Positions 16,688 through 25,725 of a DNA stretch of 64,000 nt are shown piece after piece; the stretch's first letter is position 1; each line of letters begins with the position of its first letter. The position numbers were made by a program, and so were the translations under genes. Source of the stretch: Bacteroidota bacterium (GTDB taxonomy: Bacteria; Bacteroidota; Ignavibacteria; SZUA-365); contig JACZJN010000071.1 in assembly GCA_014860565.1 (NCBI GenBank), positions 1 through 64,000 on the forward strand, read 5' to 3'. The notes below the pieces were generated by a model, which searched no databases, was not told where the DNA came from, and worked only from the letters and a program-made list of their open reading frames with translations.

Positions 16688-18595
16688 ATGCGCATCGTTT
16701 TTCTTTCCTTCCTGGTTCTTCTCATGTCTGCCACGGCTGTGCAGGCACAGCTGCAGAAATCATTCCGGAAACAGCTTCTCGAAGAAATCGTCCGCGAACA
16801 TACGCGTGTGCGTCCGCCTGCACATTCACGTGCGGTCGAGGAAGCACTTGCGTCACGAACCGACGCCGGGCACAATGAAGACGCCCGCAAAGGACGCGCC
16901 GTTGATACACGCGCATCGGACGCTTCGGCGTCGGTACCCCTCGGTAAAGCCGTGGACGAATGGGTGGAGACTCTCGTCAGTGACGATCTCTACCCGGAAT
17001 CGGAGGTACATGCGGTGGTGAATCCGGCGAATCAGAAGAATTTCGTCGCTTCCCCCATTCGGCAGCAGGTGTACCAGGGACAAATCGCGGATCTTACCTG
17101 TCCGATTTACTACACGCTCGATGATGGCGCAAGCTGGCAGTTGAGTTCGTTTCGAAACGATCCGGAGGATCCTTCCGCGATCACGGTGGGGGGCGGCGAC
17201 CCGGTGCTCGCGGCCGATGCCGACGGCACTCTCTATTTCTCCTGGCTGGCGTTTTATATGCCCACGTCATTCGATCGACTGATATCGGAGCTGTACTGGG
17301 TGTATTCCACCGACGGCGGCATCAGCTGGGTTCGACCGGAAAAGGATGTCATCGCAAAGGCCACCATGCCGCTCAATGGAACGGTGCAGCATTTTGTCGA
17401 CAAGCAATGGCTTGCGGTCGACCGCAGTACCAACGCAACACGCGGTTCGCTGTACGCAGGGTATCTGCGGGTAATGGATGACCGCATGCATATCGCGGTG
17501 CGCAGAAAGGTGCCGGGGTCCCTGCAGTTCGATATCGACGAAGTCTTCGTTTCGCCGCCCGACACGCACGCCATCGTGCAATTCACCAACATCGACGTTG
17601 ATCCCTCTGGCGGGGTGCACGTCACGTGGTTCGGCTCTGCCGACGAACAGCATTTCAGCCTCTGGCACGCCCTGTCCACCGATGGAGGTGCAACGTTCCC
17701 GACGGTAACAAAGATATCGGACATCGTTTTTCCGAAATACTCTATCGAGGACCGGCTCGGAGAAATCCCAGGCATGTCCTACGACCGTATCTATCCGAGT
17801 CCGCAATCCTGCGCGGATCGCGGTGCACATCCCGGGTACATGTACATCACCTGGGCGGCGAGCGGCATCGACAAGAAAGAGGGGAACGGCACGGACATCT
17901 ATTTCTCCCGCTCCACCGACAACGGGATGACCTGGCAGGCGCCATTCGTCGTCAACGACGACGAGAAAGGAATTGTGCGCGACCAGTTCCACCCAAGCAT
18001 CGCGGTCAACGAGCAGGGGGTGGTGGCGATTACCTGGTATGACCGGCGCGAGGATGAGAAGAACGAAAGCGCACGCTACTACATCGCGGTATCGCGAGAC
18101 GGCGGAACCCGATTTCTTCATAACAGGCCCGTGGCTGCGGTGCCGATGGACATGTACAAGGCAGGTGAAGACAATGGTGCATTCGGCATCGGTGAGTATA
18201 CACAGGTCATCCTCACCGAAACCGAGGCGATTCCATTCTGGTCCGACGGACGTACGAATGACGGCAACATCGATATCTACAGCGCGCGGCTTGGACTCGC
18301 CACGCTGGATGTGAAGCAAATGTCGCCCCTCGTCTCGGGGTTCCGCATCGTCGATGCCTGGCCGACGCCTGCCCGCAGGCAACTGCAGCTCCGTGTCGCC
18401 TTCGATCAGGCCATGGAAGTAACCATCACTGCGAGCGATCTTCTCGGACGCAAGCTGCACGAGCGCAGCACTCGATATGAGAGGGGAACGCATGACCTCA
18501 CGTTCGATGTCGCTGCATTTGCAACCGGAAGTTATCAGGTCGTGATACAAGCCGGCTCAGGCATTGCGACACGGCTCGTTCAGATCGTTCGCTGA
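16688..18595 (+). CDS. T9SS-exported Asp-box (sialidase-like) propeller protein
   Basis: This 635-residue protein has a signal peptide (RIVFLSFLVLLMSATAVQAQ), a charged, probably disordered region to about residue 75, and then repeated Asp-boxes (STDGGISW, STDGGATF, STDNGMTW, SRDGGTRF) typical of six-bladed sialidase/BNR propellers. About 85 C-terminal residues are a type A sorting domain ending TRLVQIVR. Asp-box propellers occur in sialidases but also in many non-enzymatic surface proteins; no sialidase FRIP motif or arginine triad could be assigned with confidence, so enzyme activity is not claimed. The ATG at 16688 has GGAG seven bases upstream; the ATG at 16655 would add an unneeded extension. 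It is divergent from the second subtilase. Confidence 0.8.
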   Translation: MRIVFLSFLVLLMSATAVQAQLQKSFRKQLLEEIVREHTRVRPPAHSRAVEEALASRTDAGHNEDARKGRAVDTRASDASASVPLGKAVDEWVETLVSDDLYPESEVHAVVNPANQKNFVASPIRQQVYQGQIADLTCPIYYTLDDGASWQLSSFRNDPEDPSAITVGGGDPVLAADADGTLYFSWLAFYMPTSFDRLISELYWVYSTDGGISWVRPEKDVIAKATMPLNGTVQHFVDKQWLAVDRSTNATRGSLYAGYLRVMDDRMHIAVRRKVPGSLQFDIDEVFVSPPDTHAIVQFTNIDVDPSGGVHVTWFGSADEQHFSLWHALSTDGGATFPTVTKISDIVFPKYSIEDRLGEIPGMSYDRIYPSPQSCADRGAHPGYMYITWAASGIDKKEGNGTDIYFSRSTDNGMTWQAPFVVNDDEKGIVRDQFHPSIAVNEQGVVAITWYDRREDEKNESARYYIAVSRDGGTRFLHNRPVAAVPMDMYKAGEDNGAFGIGEYTQVILTETEAIPFWSDGRTNDGNIDIYSARLGLATLDVKQMSPLVSGFRIVDAWPTPARRQLQLRVAFDQAMEVTITASDLLGRKLHERSTRYERGTHDLTFDVAAFATGSYQVVIQAGSGIATRLVQIVR

Positions 18596-18670
18596 TTCCA
18601 TTTCCACATTAACGGATTGCATCGTTATTTTATGGGAATGCAGAGTTGTTCTCTCAATACAGGATTTCCC

Positions 18671-20800
18671 ATGACAAGACGATCGATATTCATCTTTGGC
18701 GTGATGCTTCTCACGCTGTCGCTTCAGATTGCACTTCCGCTCGCGGCGCAGAATGGACAGAAACCCCGGCGGCTGCCTGCCGAGCTGCAGAAGAAACTCG
18801 AAGCCGAGGTGCAGGCAAAGGCGAAACAGGGCACGCATCTCATCACGGCCGAAGAACTGCTGAATCTCAAGCGTGTCTATAGTCCCGCCGTGTCGCCTGA
18901 CGGCAAATGGGTGCTCTACGGCGTGACCACGCCCGACATTCCTGCAAACCGCAGCAATTCGGATCTCTACCTCGTATCGATCGAGGGCGATCGCCACAAG
19001 CAGCTGACAAGTTCCCCTTCGGCGGACTACAACGGCATCTGGTCGCGTGACGGGAAGTCTGTAGCGTTCATCTCCACACGTGGCGGGACTCCGCAGATTT
19101 ACACCATCGCAATTGACGGCGGCGAGGCGGTCAAGGTCTCGGATGTGGAGAACGGGGTGAGCAATCTTTCCTGGTCGCCAGACGGCAAGTACTTTGCGTT
19201 TACATCCGACGTGAAACTCGATTCCACCGTGGCGGAAAAATATCCCGCCTACGACAAGGCCAACGTGCGCATCTACGATCAGATTCCCGTGCGGCACTGG
19301 GACGAATGGAACGACGAGAGCTACATGCATCTGTTCGTGTTGCCGGTCAAAGGCGGCGAGCCGCGCGATCTGATGGCCGGTGAGCGCTTCGAGACGCCGC
19401 TCAAACCCTTCGGTGGCGGTGAGCAAATCGCCTGGTCGCCCGATGGCGCGGAGATCGCGTACACCTCGAAAAAAGGCGATCACTTCGCTGAGAGCACCAA
19501 CTCGGACATTTATATCGTGAATCTGGCGAGCGGGTCCACACGCAATATCACCCAGGGCATGCCCGGCTTCGACCGCGATCCTCTGTATTCGCCGGATGGC
19601 CGGTATATCGCATTTCATTCCATGGCGCGCGCGGGGCACGAGGCCGACCGCAACCGTCTCATGCTCTTCGATCGCGAAAGCAGCCAGGTGCGCGAGCTGT
19701 CGGCGACGCTCGACCAGTGGATCGGGCATACCGTCTGGGCGCCTGACAGCAAGTCACTCTACTTCGCAGCCGAAGACGGCGCTACCGTTCAGGTGTATCA
19801 TATCGATGCGGAAGACGGGAGTTGGAAAATTCTCACCGGCGGCGTGTACAATCACGACGGAGGTCTTGATATTACTCCCGACGGGAAGACCATGGTGTAC
19901 GGCCGCCGCAATTTCAATGCGCCGACCGAGCTCTTTGCACAGCCGGTCAAGAAAGATGCGCGGGCATGGCCGTTGACATCGGAAAACGCGGCAGTGCTTT
20001 CGACCATTCGTCAGGCTACGATCGAGGAGCGCTGGGTTACCAGCACCGACGGCAAGAAAGTTCAAACCTGGGTGGTGTATCCTCCGGACTTCGATCCGGC
20101 GAAGAAATATCCGCTGATCACCTATTGCCAGGGCGGACCGCAGGCCACCGTCAGCCAGTTCTTCAGCTTCGCGTGGAATTTCCTTCTGTATGCCTCGAAG
20201 GGGTATGTGATCGTGGCGCCGAATCGCCGAGGACTCCCGGGCTTCGGTCAGGAGTGGAACGACGCTATCAGCCAGGATTGGGGCGGCATGCCGATGCAGG
20301 ACATTCTCGCCTGCACCGATGTCATGCTCAAGGAACCGTACATCGACACCAGGCACGTGTCCGCGATCGGCGCCAGCGCCGGCGGGTATGCCACGTTCTG
20401 GCTCGCCGGGAATCATCAGGGCCGTTTCAGCAGCTTCGTCTCGCATTGCGGCGTGTTCAACCTCGAGAGCATGTACGGCGCCACCGAGGAACTCTGGTTC
20501 ACGAACTGGGAAAACGGCGGTCCCTATTGGGATCCGAAAGCGAAAAAGAATTACGATAAGCATTCGCCGCATCGCTACGCGCAGAACTGGGATACACCGA
20601 TCCTCATCATTACGGGAGAAAAGGATTTCCGCGTTCCCTACACGCAGAGCCTTGAGGCCTTCACGGTCGCGCAGGTCAAGGGCATTCCCTCAAAACTCAT
20701 TGTTTATCCGAACGAGAATCACTGGGTCCTTCACCCGCAGGAGCAGCTGATATGGTTTGAGGAATTCTTTGATTTCATCGGTTCCCATGTGAAGCAGTAA
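18671..20800 (+). CDS. S9 family prolyl oligopeptidase, DPP5-like
   Basis: This 709-residue periplasmic peptidase has a signal peptide ending near AAQNGQ. A long N-terminal beta-propeller carries repeated VSPDGKW, WSPDGKY and YSPDGRY segments. The C-terminal alpha/beta hydrolase domain holds Ser569 (GASAGG), Asp652 (GEKDFRVPY) and His684 (NENHWV). Family S9C members of this form, such as DPP5 of Porphyromonas, release dipeptides with hydrophobic residues in the penultimate position. The ATG at 18671 starts the signal peptide; an earlier ATG at 18617 adds residues unlike a signal. It would complement the acidic specificity expected of the S46 enzyme upstream. The gene ends at a strong terminator. 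Confidence 0.92.
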   Translation: MTRRSIFIFGVMLLTLSLQIALPLAAQNGQKPRRLPAELQKKLEAEVQAKAKQGTHLITAEELLNLKRVYSPAVSPDGKWVLYGVTTPDIPANRSNSDLYLVSIEGDRHKQLTSSPSADYNGIWSRDGKSVAFISTRGGTPQIYTIAIDGGEAVKVSDVENGVSNLSWSPDGKYFAFTSDVKLDSTVAEKYPAYDKANVRIYDQIPVRHWDEWNDESYMHLFVLPVKGGEPRDLMAGERFETPLKPFGGGEQIAWSPDGAEIAYTSKKGDHFAESTNSDIYIVNLASGSTRNITQGMPGFDRDPLYSPDGRYIAFHSMARAGHEADRNRLMLFDRESSQVRELSATLDQWIGHTVWAPDSKSLYFAAEDGATVQVYHIDAEDGSWKILTGGVYNHDGGLDITPDGKTMVYGRRNFNAPTELFAQPVKKDARAWPLTSENAAVLSTIRQATIEERWVTSTDGKKVQTWVVYPPDFDPAKKYPLITYCQGGPQATVSQFFSFAWNFLLYASKGYVIVAPNRRGLPGFGQEWNDAISQDWGGMPMQDILACTDVMLKEPYIDTRHVSAIGASAGGYATFWLAGNHQGRFSSFVSHCGVFNLESMYGATEELWFTNWENGGPYWDPKAKKNYDKHSPHRYAQNWDTPILIITGEKDFRVPYTQSLEAFTVAQVKGIPSKLIVYPNENHWVLHPQEQLIWFEEFFDFIGSHVKQ

Positions 20801-20820
20801 AGACGAACTGTTATGAACAC

Positions 20821-20855
20821 AAAACGGGCGTCCTGTTTTTCAGGACGCCCGTTTT
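20821..20855. terminator. Bidirectional rho-independent terminator
   Basis: A 15-bp stem (AAAACGGGCGTCCTG with its complement) encloses TTTTT. It lies between two convergent genes, with A and T runs at both ends, so it can stop transcription from either side. Confidence 0.9.
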
Positions 20856-20876
20856 GCATCATTCAATTCGTACCCG

Positions 20877-21563
20877 CTACTTCACCAGCGCCATGCGTTT
20901 GACGGCGCGGAAGCTGCCGGCGCTGAGACGATACAGGTAGGTACCCGACTCCACGAGACGGCCGGCGTCGTCACGGCCATTCCAGCTGCTGCTGTAGATG
21001 CCGGCATCCATGCGCTCATCTGCCAGCACGCGCACACGGGCGCCGATGCTGTTGTAGATTTCGAGCCGTGCATGCGTGGCTTCCGGAAGCTGGAAGCGGA
21101 TAGTAGTGGAGGGATTGAAGGGATTGGGATAGTTTCCTTCAAGCAGATATTCGCCGGCAATGCCTGCGAGCGGCTGTACCGATGTGGTGTTGGGGAAGTC
21201 ATTGGCGTCGCCCGGGTTGGTGACCAGAGCGAGGTCGCCCGGTGCAGGCTGACCGATGACCCACGTTCCTTCGGGATCCTGAAGCTCCTGTCCGTTCGTG
21301 AAGCCATCGCCGTCGGAGTCCAATGCCGCGAGCGCCGCGCTCCACTGTACCTGGCCGCTGCCGCCCTGGACAGTCATGTGGTTGCGTTCGATTTCAGTTC
21401 CGAACGCCGTACGCGGACCACCCCCAGCCGGGTTCACATGACAATTGGCACAGGCGTTTTTCGTTCCGTTGGGAATCTGTCCGACGCGGAATGCGCGTGC
21501 CGCGATATAGGTCGACGAGGCCACCAGGAGAAAGAGGCCAAAAAAGAGAATCTGTTTTTTCAT
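20877..21563 (-). CDS. T9SS-exported protein with CxxCH motif and calcium loop
   Basis: This 228-residue protein has a signal peptide (about 1-23), a CANCH motif at residues 38-42 that would covalently bind one haem c, and a DSDGDGFTNGQEL calcium-binding loop at 82-94. It ends in a type A sorting domain with the classical NYPNPFNPSTTI segment. A small secreted cytochrome-like protein is the best reading. The family to which the CxxCH region belongs was not recognised, and a sixth haem ligand was not assigned. The ATG at 21563 begins the signal peptide with GGAG six bases upstream. It is the last gene of a leftward group including a NUDIX hydrolase and two membrane proteins. Confidence 0.8.
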   Translation of the reverse strand: MKKQILFFGLFLLVASSTYIAARAFRVGQIPNGTKNACANCHVNPAGGGPRTAFGTEIERNHMTVQGGSGQVQWSAALAALDSDGDGFTNGQELQDPEGTWVIGQPAPGDLALVTNPGDANDFPNTTSVQPLAGIAGEYLLEGNYPNPFNPSTTIRFQLPEATHARLEIYNSIGARVRVLADERMDAGIYSSSWNGRDDAGRLVESGTYLYRLSAGSFRAVKRMALVK

Positions 21564-21667
21564 GTATTGCTCCACTAGCAGGATGAGACGATGGTGAAAT
21601 GTGCATGCCATGGGTTTGGATCATGACATAACGCAGTCGTGGAGCATTTCGTTCATCCTGGCTGAAA

Positions 21668-22108
21668 TCAGTCGAGCAGGGAATTGATCATGCGCTCGAA
21701 GCGGCGGAGGAGGAGTTTGAGGTCGCGGGTGTCGACAAGCTCCTGCGACTGCTGAAGGCCGACCCAGCGGCGCTTGCGGACTTTCTCTTCGTCCCAGTGT
21801 TCATGAACGTCGGTAACCTGCATACCGAATACCTGCACACGGCAATTGCCGTTCCATTTCCTGTAGAAGTATTCGCCGATACGTTCGTCGGAGACGATAC
21901 CGTCCACCCCGGCTTCTTCCAGTGCCTCCTTACGCGCCGAAGCACGCGCACCCATCCCCGGTTCGATCACGCCTTTCGGGATGATCCAACGCTTCTTCCT
22001 CGCACTGGTGACAAGGAGGATTTCAATTCCACGGTGATGCCTGCGCCACGGTATCACGGCGGACTGCTCAAAAAACCATGACGGAGGCGGACTGGAGGTT
22101 GAGGTCAC
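21668..22108 (-). CDS. NUDIX hydrolase
   Basis: This 146-residue protein contains a NUDIX box starting at PKGVIEPG and ending at KEALEEAGV (about residues 44-68), which binds metal and the diphosphate of a nucleoside diphosphate linked to another group. The KGVIEPG form resembles the diadenosine or diphosphoinositol polyphosphate hydrolase branch (MutT/DIPP-like). The start is a GTG at 22108, three bases after the stop of the upstream membrane protein gene, so the two are likely translated from one message. Substrate is unknown. Location should be cytoplasmic as no signal is present. Confidence 0.85.
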   Translation of the reverse strand: MTSTSSPPPSWFFEQSAVIPWRRHHRGIEILLVTSARKKRWIIPKGVIEPGMGARASARKEALEEAGVDGIVSDERIGEYFYRKWNGNCRVQVFGMQVTDVHEHWDEEKVRKRRWVGLQQSQELVDTRDLKLLLRRFERMINSLLD

Positions 22109-22111
22109 GTT

Positions 22112-22399
22112 TCAGATCAGATAAAGCAACAGGAAGATTACGTAGAAGACGCCTGTGACGGCAAGGGCGACAGCGAGATTTTTCAGGAGCTGTACGAGCG
22201 GATGCGTTGCGACCGCGAAGGAATAGCGTGCTGCGATGCCGCCGGTAAACAGTGCAATGCCGCTATAGCCGATGCTGGCTGCCAGAAGCGGATCAATGTC
22301 GCTCAGCAGCGCAAGCATGGGACCAAGAAAAAATACAAGAATGCCGAATCCCGCGCATGCGGTGTAGAGCAGCTGTCCGCGCTCCGTTTCCGTGTTCAT
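22112..22399 (-). CDS. Small membrane protein, unknown function
   Basis: The 95-residue protein has three predicted membrane segments (about 10-32, 37-57 and 70-94) and no recognisable motif. Its start codon overlaps the stop of the upstream membrane protein gene by four bases (ATGA), which indicates translational coupling. It is followed after three bases by the NUDIX gene. Confidence 0.75.
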   Translation of the reverse strand: MNTETERGQLLYTACAGFGILVFFLGPMLALLSDIDPLLAASIGYSGIALFTGGIAARYSFAVATHPLVQLLKNLAVALAVTGVFYVIFLLLYLI

Positions 22400-23388
22400 T
22401 TTTTTGAACCGTTCCTCTGTTTATCCTCTGGAATTGCGTCATCTGACGGATTCACTGACGGAGGCGGCACAACGGCGGGATCCTCGACCTGAGCGGGCTC
22501 CTCCATCACGGCGGGTTCCAGCGTGACGCTGTCCATGACCGCCGGATGCTGTCGCGCACGTTCGGCATCGAGTTTTGAGTAGTCGAGCTCACTGCCCATC
22601 ATGCTGTGCGGAATCAGATACACCGCGAGGGTGACGAGTGCGGCGATGGCGACCAGCCAGCGCCGAACGGGGTGACGTTCGATTGCATCCGCCTTCCATA
22701 TCGCCACGAGGGCGATGGCCCAGGCAATGAATGCGATCAGGGTTTTATTATCGGTCAGATCGGTGCCAAACGGGAAACCCGTCCAATATGCGCCAAAGGC
22801 ATACTTCTGCACGATCGGACCAAGAATGAGTCCTCCGATAATCAGCAGTCCCGTAGCCCAGATCGCCTGGCGGCGCGGCTTGCCCTTGCGGCGGAAAGAT
22901 TCAATGCCGGCGCGCGTGGACAGCAGCATGGCGAGAAACATCGCGATGACATGCGGAATGAGTACGCCAAGTGGTACGGCTCCCTTGAACCGTGTGACCA
23001 CCGATTCATGTGCCGGAAGGCGATCCACGCCGCTGCCGTCATCGAGTTCGACGAAATACTCGATCTTGCCTGCGGGAGGCTGATGCGGCAGCCAGCCGCG
23101 CAAGGTGTCGCCGTTGCGCGTGAGTGCCCGGCGCGACCAGTCATCCGGGGATTTGTAGCGCCTGAAAACGATTTCGCCCGTGACAGTCCCGCTGGGATCG
23201 AGAAGCGAAACCGGCTGATCGCCATCACCGCCATGCGTTCGTGTAAGAGAATAATGCACATCAGCGCCGTGGACGGAAACGGTTCCATCGACCGGATAGG
23301 TCGGGCCGGTTGTCCTCTGATAATATGCGGAGGCGAGGGTGATCAGCAGGGCAAGAATCCAGAAAAGTATCGAGCGGGTCATGGGCAT
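22396..23388 (-). CDS. Multi-span membrane protein with N-terminal extracytoplasmic domain
   Basis: This protein of about 330 residues begins with a membrane segment (LFWILALLITLASAYY), followed by a roughly 110-residue soluble beta-rich part (GDTLRGWLPHQPPAGKIEYFVEL) and then about four further membrane segments to residue 270. The C-terminus is long, acidic and proline-rich. I do not recognise the family. The double ATG at 23388/23382 is used since upstream sequence to 23490 is not membrane-like and overlaps the divergent gene. It heads a leftward operon with the small membrane protein and NUDIX gene. Confidence 0.75.
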   Translation of the reverse strand: MPMTRSILFWILALLITLASAYYQRTTGPTYPVDGTVSVHGADVHYSLTRTHGGDGDQPVSLLDPSGTVTGEIVFRRYKSPDDWSRRALTRNGDTLRGWLPHQPPAGKIEYFVELDDGSGVDRLPAHESVVTRFKGAVPLGVLIPHVIAMFLAMLLSTRAGIESFRRKGKPRRQAIWATGLLIIGGLILGPIVQKYAFGAYWTGFPFGTDLTDNKTLIAFIAWAIALVAIWKADAIERHPVRRWLVAIAALVTLAVYLIPHSMMGSELDYSKLDAERARQHPAVMDSVTLEPAVMEEPAQVEDPAVVPPPSVNPSDDAIPEDKQRNGSKK

Positions 23389-23573
23389 ATCTTCGCGCGT
23401 GGAACAAGTATGGTAATATCGAACGAAAAGGTTCGGAATTCCAACACACAGTGGGTGGAAAAAATGGGGCCTTGCTGGATATTCAGACAAATGGGGGTAT
23501 TTTTACAGGACATCCCGGGAGCATCTCCCTGTTGCAAGGAAAAGAAAACACTTCATTTCGAATAGGTGACCTG

Positions 23574-25637
23574 ATGACATCGAACATCATTCGAGTACTT
23601 CCCGTGATCGCGCTGCTGCTGCTGGCAGCCTGCGGCACCCCGGGCGAGAAAGGAAAAACCATGACAGAGAGCACTATCAGCGAACAGACGATCACCGTGA
23701 CGATCGATACGTTGATCGCGCGGCACGGCGAGGCGCAGCGCGCACGCATCGAACGCGGTGTGCGGCAAGTGGCGCGCCTCTGGCGGGAGGACGACGGGAG
23801 CGCGGCCGATTTCCAGGTATTCTGTACCGCGCAGTTCATCGGTGATCCGGATCTTCTCGATGCCAGTTTCGAGCGACTGCAGACCAATCTGATGCTCATC
23901 GGCGGTTATCTCGACGAAATGGGCCGCGACCTCAACGCGCCGCTGCAGTTGGAGCAAGGTCCGATACTCCCGATCGATTACCAGTTCGGCGAGTTCTCTC
24001 CCGGTGCGCATGTGAACGAAGACCTTTTCAAGACGAAAATCGCGTTTACCGTTCTTCTCAACTTCCCGCTGTCCACGCTGAAGGAACGGCTGGAAAACGG
24101 GGACAAATGGTCCCGCCGGCAATGGGCGGAAACACGTCTGGCAGACGGTTTTGACACCCGCGTTCCTTCCGAGGCCAACCAGGCGCTCAACGTCGCCTAC
24201 ACCAACGCCGATAACTACATCAGCAGCTACAACATCGTCATGCACAATGTGCTGACGAAAGACGGTCAGCGTCTTTTTCCCGAGGGACTGTCGCTGATCA
24301 CGCACTGGGGACTGCGCGACGAACTGAAGGCACAGTATGCCAAGCCCGACGGGGTATCGCGGCAGAAGCTCATTCACCAGATCATGGAGCGCATCATCAC
24401 GCAGGAAATTCCCGCAGAGGTTATCAATAATCCCTCGGTCGACTGGTCCATCGCCGACAATGCCGTTGCACCGTTTGGCAAGAAGCCCACGGGGCAGGCC
24501 GCGCCCCGCGAAAATGATGTCCGCTATCAGCACTGGCTCAACATTTTCAATGCGGAACGCAGCGTCGATCCGTACCATCCCGACAATCCGACCCATATCG
24601 CGCGGCGCTTCAACGAAGACCGTGAGATTCCGGAAGAAAGAGTGGAAGAGCTTTTTGTCTCAATTCTGAGTTCCCCTGAAATCAAGCAGACCGCGGCGCT
24701 GATCAAGCAGCGGCTGGGACGCGAGCTTGAGGCGTTCGACATCTGGTATCCGGGCTTCAAGAGTAAGCCGGCGATCACGGAAGACGAACTCGATCGCATC
24801 GTGGCCAGGAAGTATCCCACCGTGGAGGCGTTTGAAAACGGCATCCCCGACATTCTGACCAAGCTGGGCTTCAGCTTCGACCGGGCGAAATTCCTTGCCA
24901 GTCACATCACCGTGGATCCGTCACGCGGCGCGGGCCATGCCATGGGTCCGGGCCGGCTCGTCGACAACGCGCATCTGCGCACGCGCGTGCCGGAAAGCGG
25001 CATGAACTACAAGGGCTACAACATCGCCGTGCACGAGCTCGGGCACAACGTCGAGCAGGTGATGAGCTTTCAGCTCATGGACTATACGTTGCTGCGCGGC
25101 GTGCCCAACACCGCATTTACCGAAGGTTTCGCCTTTGTCTTCCAGTCGCGTGATCTCGAGCTTCTGGGACTCCGCGTCGACGATCCCCGTGCGAAGGCGC
25201 TCAACACGCTTGACGTGCTCTGGTCGACCTACGAAATCGCCGGTGTCGCGCTGGTCGACATGCGGGTGTGGCGCTGGATGTACGACCATCCCGATGCGAC
25301 TCCCGCGCAGCTGCGCGAGGCCGTTCTCGGCATCGCAACCGAAGTGTGGAACAGCTATTACGCTCCCGTGCTCGGCGTCAAGGACGAGCCGCTGCTCTGT
25401 ATTTATTCCCACATGATCGATGCCGGCATGTACACGCCCGACTATCCGCTTGGCCATATCATCGCCTTCCAGGTGGAGCAATATCTGGAGGGGAAGAATC
25501 TTGGCAAGGAAATGGAACGCATGTGTGCGATCGGCAGCGTCGCTCCCGACTTGTGGATGCGTACCGCGGTAGGTGCGTCCATTTCAACACAGCCCATGCT
25601 CGACGCAGCCCACGCTGCGCTGACTGCCGTCCAATAG
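23574..25637 (+). CDS. Clan MA zinc metallopeptidase lipoprotein
   Basis: This 687-residue protein has a lipoprotein signal peptide with LAAC and lipid-attachment Cys20. The zinc site is HELGH at residues 487-491 with a candidate third ligand Glu517 in FTEGFAFVF, a gluzincin-like arrangement. The long N-terminal part is mainly helical. It does not match a family I can name with certainty; M3-like oligopeptidases and related enzymes are the closest in appearance. The ATG at 23574 follows an AGGTGA box; the frame remains open upstream to 23451, but that part overlaps the divergent gene. As an envelope lipoprotein it would act on peptides in the periplasm, consistent with the other peptidases in this region. 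Confidence 0.82.
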   Translation: MTSNIIRVLPVIALLLLAACGTPGEKGKTMTESTISEQTITVTIDTLIARHGEAQRARIERGVRQVARLWREDDGSAADFQVFCTAQFIGDPDLLDASFERLQTNLMLIGGYLDEMGRDLNAPLQLEQGPILPIDYQFGEFSPGAHVNEDLFKTKIAFTVLLNFPLSTLKERLENGDKWSRRQWAETRLADGFDTRVPSEANQALNVAYTNADNYISSYNIVMHNVLTKDGQRLFPEGLSLITHWGLRDELKAQYAKPDGVSRQKLIHQIMERIITQEIPAEVINNPSVDWSIADNAVAPFGKKPTGQAAPRENDVRYQHWLNIFNAERSVDPYHPDNPTHIARRFNEDREIPEERVEELFVSILSSPEIKQTAALIKQRLGRELEAFDIWYPGFKSKPAITEDELDRIVARKYPTVEAFENGIPDILTKLGFSFDRAKFLASHITVDPSRGAGHAMGPGRLVDNAHLRTRVPESGMNYKGYNIAVHELGHNVEQVMSFQLMDYTLLRGVPNTAFTEGFAFVFQSRDLELLGLRVDDPRAKALNTLDVLWSTYEIAGVALVDMRVWRWMYDHPDATPAQLREAVLGIATEVWNSYYAPVLGVKDEPLLCIYSHMIDAGMYTPDYPLGHIIAFQVEQYLEGKNLGKEMERMCAIGSVAPDLWMRTAVGASISTQPMLDAAHAALTAVQ

Positions 25638-25654
25638 TCGAATCTCCGACGCAG

Positions 25655-25694
25655 ACAACAAAGGCCGCGGACACGATCCCGCGGCCTTTGTTGT
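25655..25694 (+). terminator. Rho-independent terminator after the lipoprotein peptidase
   Basis: A 16-bp near-perfect stem (ACAACAAAGGCCGCGG with its complement) encloses an 8-base loop. It lies 17 bases after the stop, between two genes transcribed in the same direction. Confidence 0.85.
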
Positions 25695-25725
25695 TATAGG
25701 GGGAACAGTTTTCGAAAGTGATCAC

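Noticed and set aside
17664-17690. Sigma-54 promoter-like TGGCAC sequence
   Set aside because: It lies inside the Asp-box protein gene and lacks the TTGC element at the required distance.
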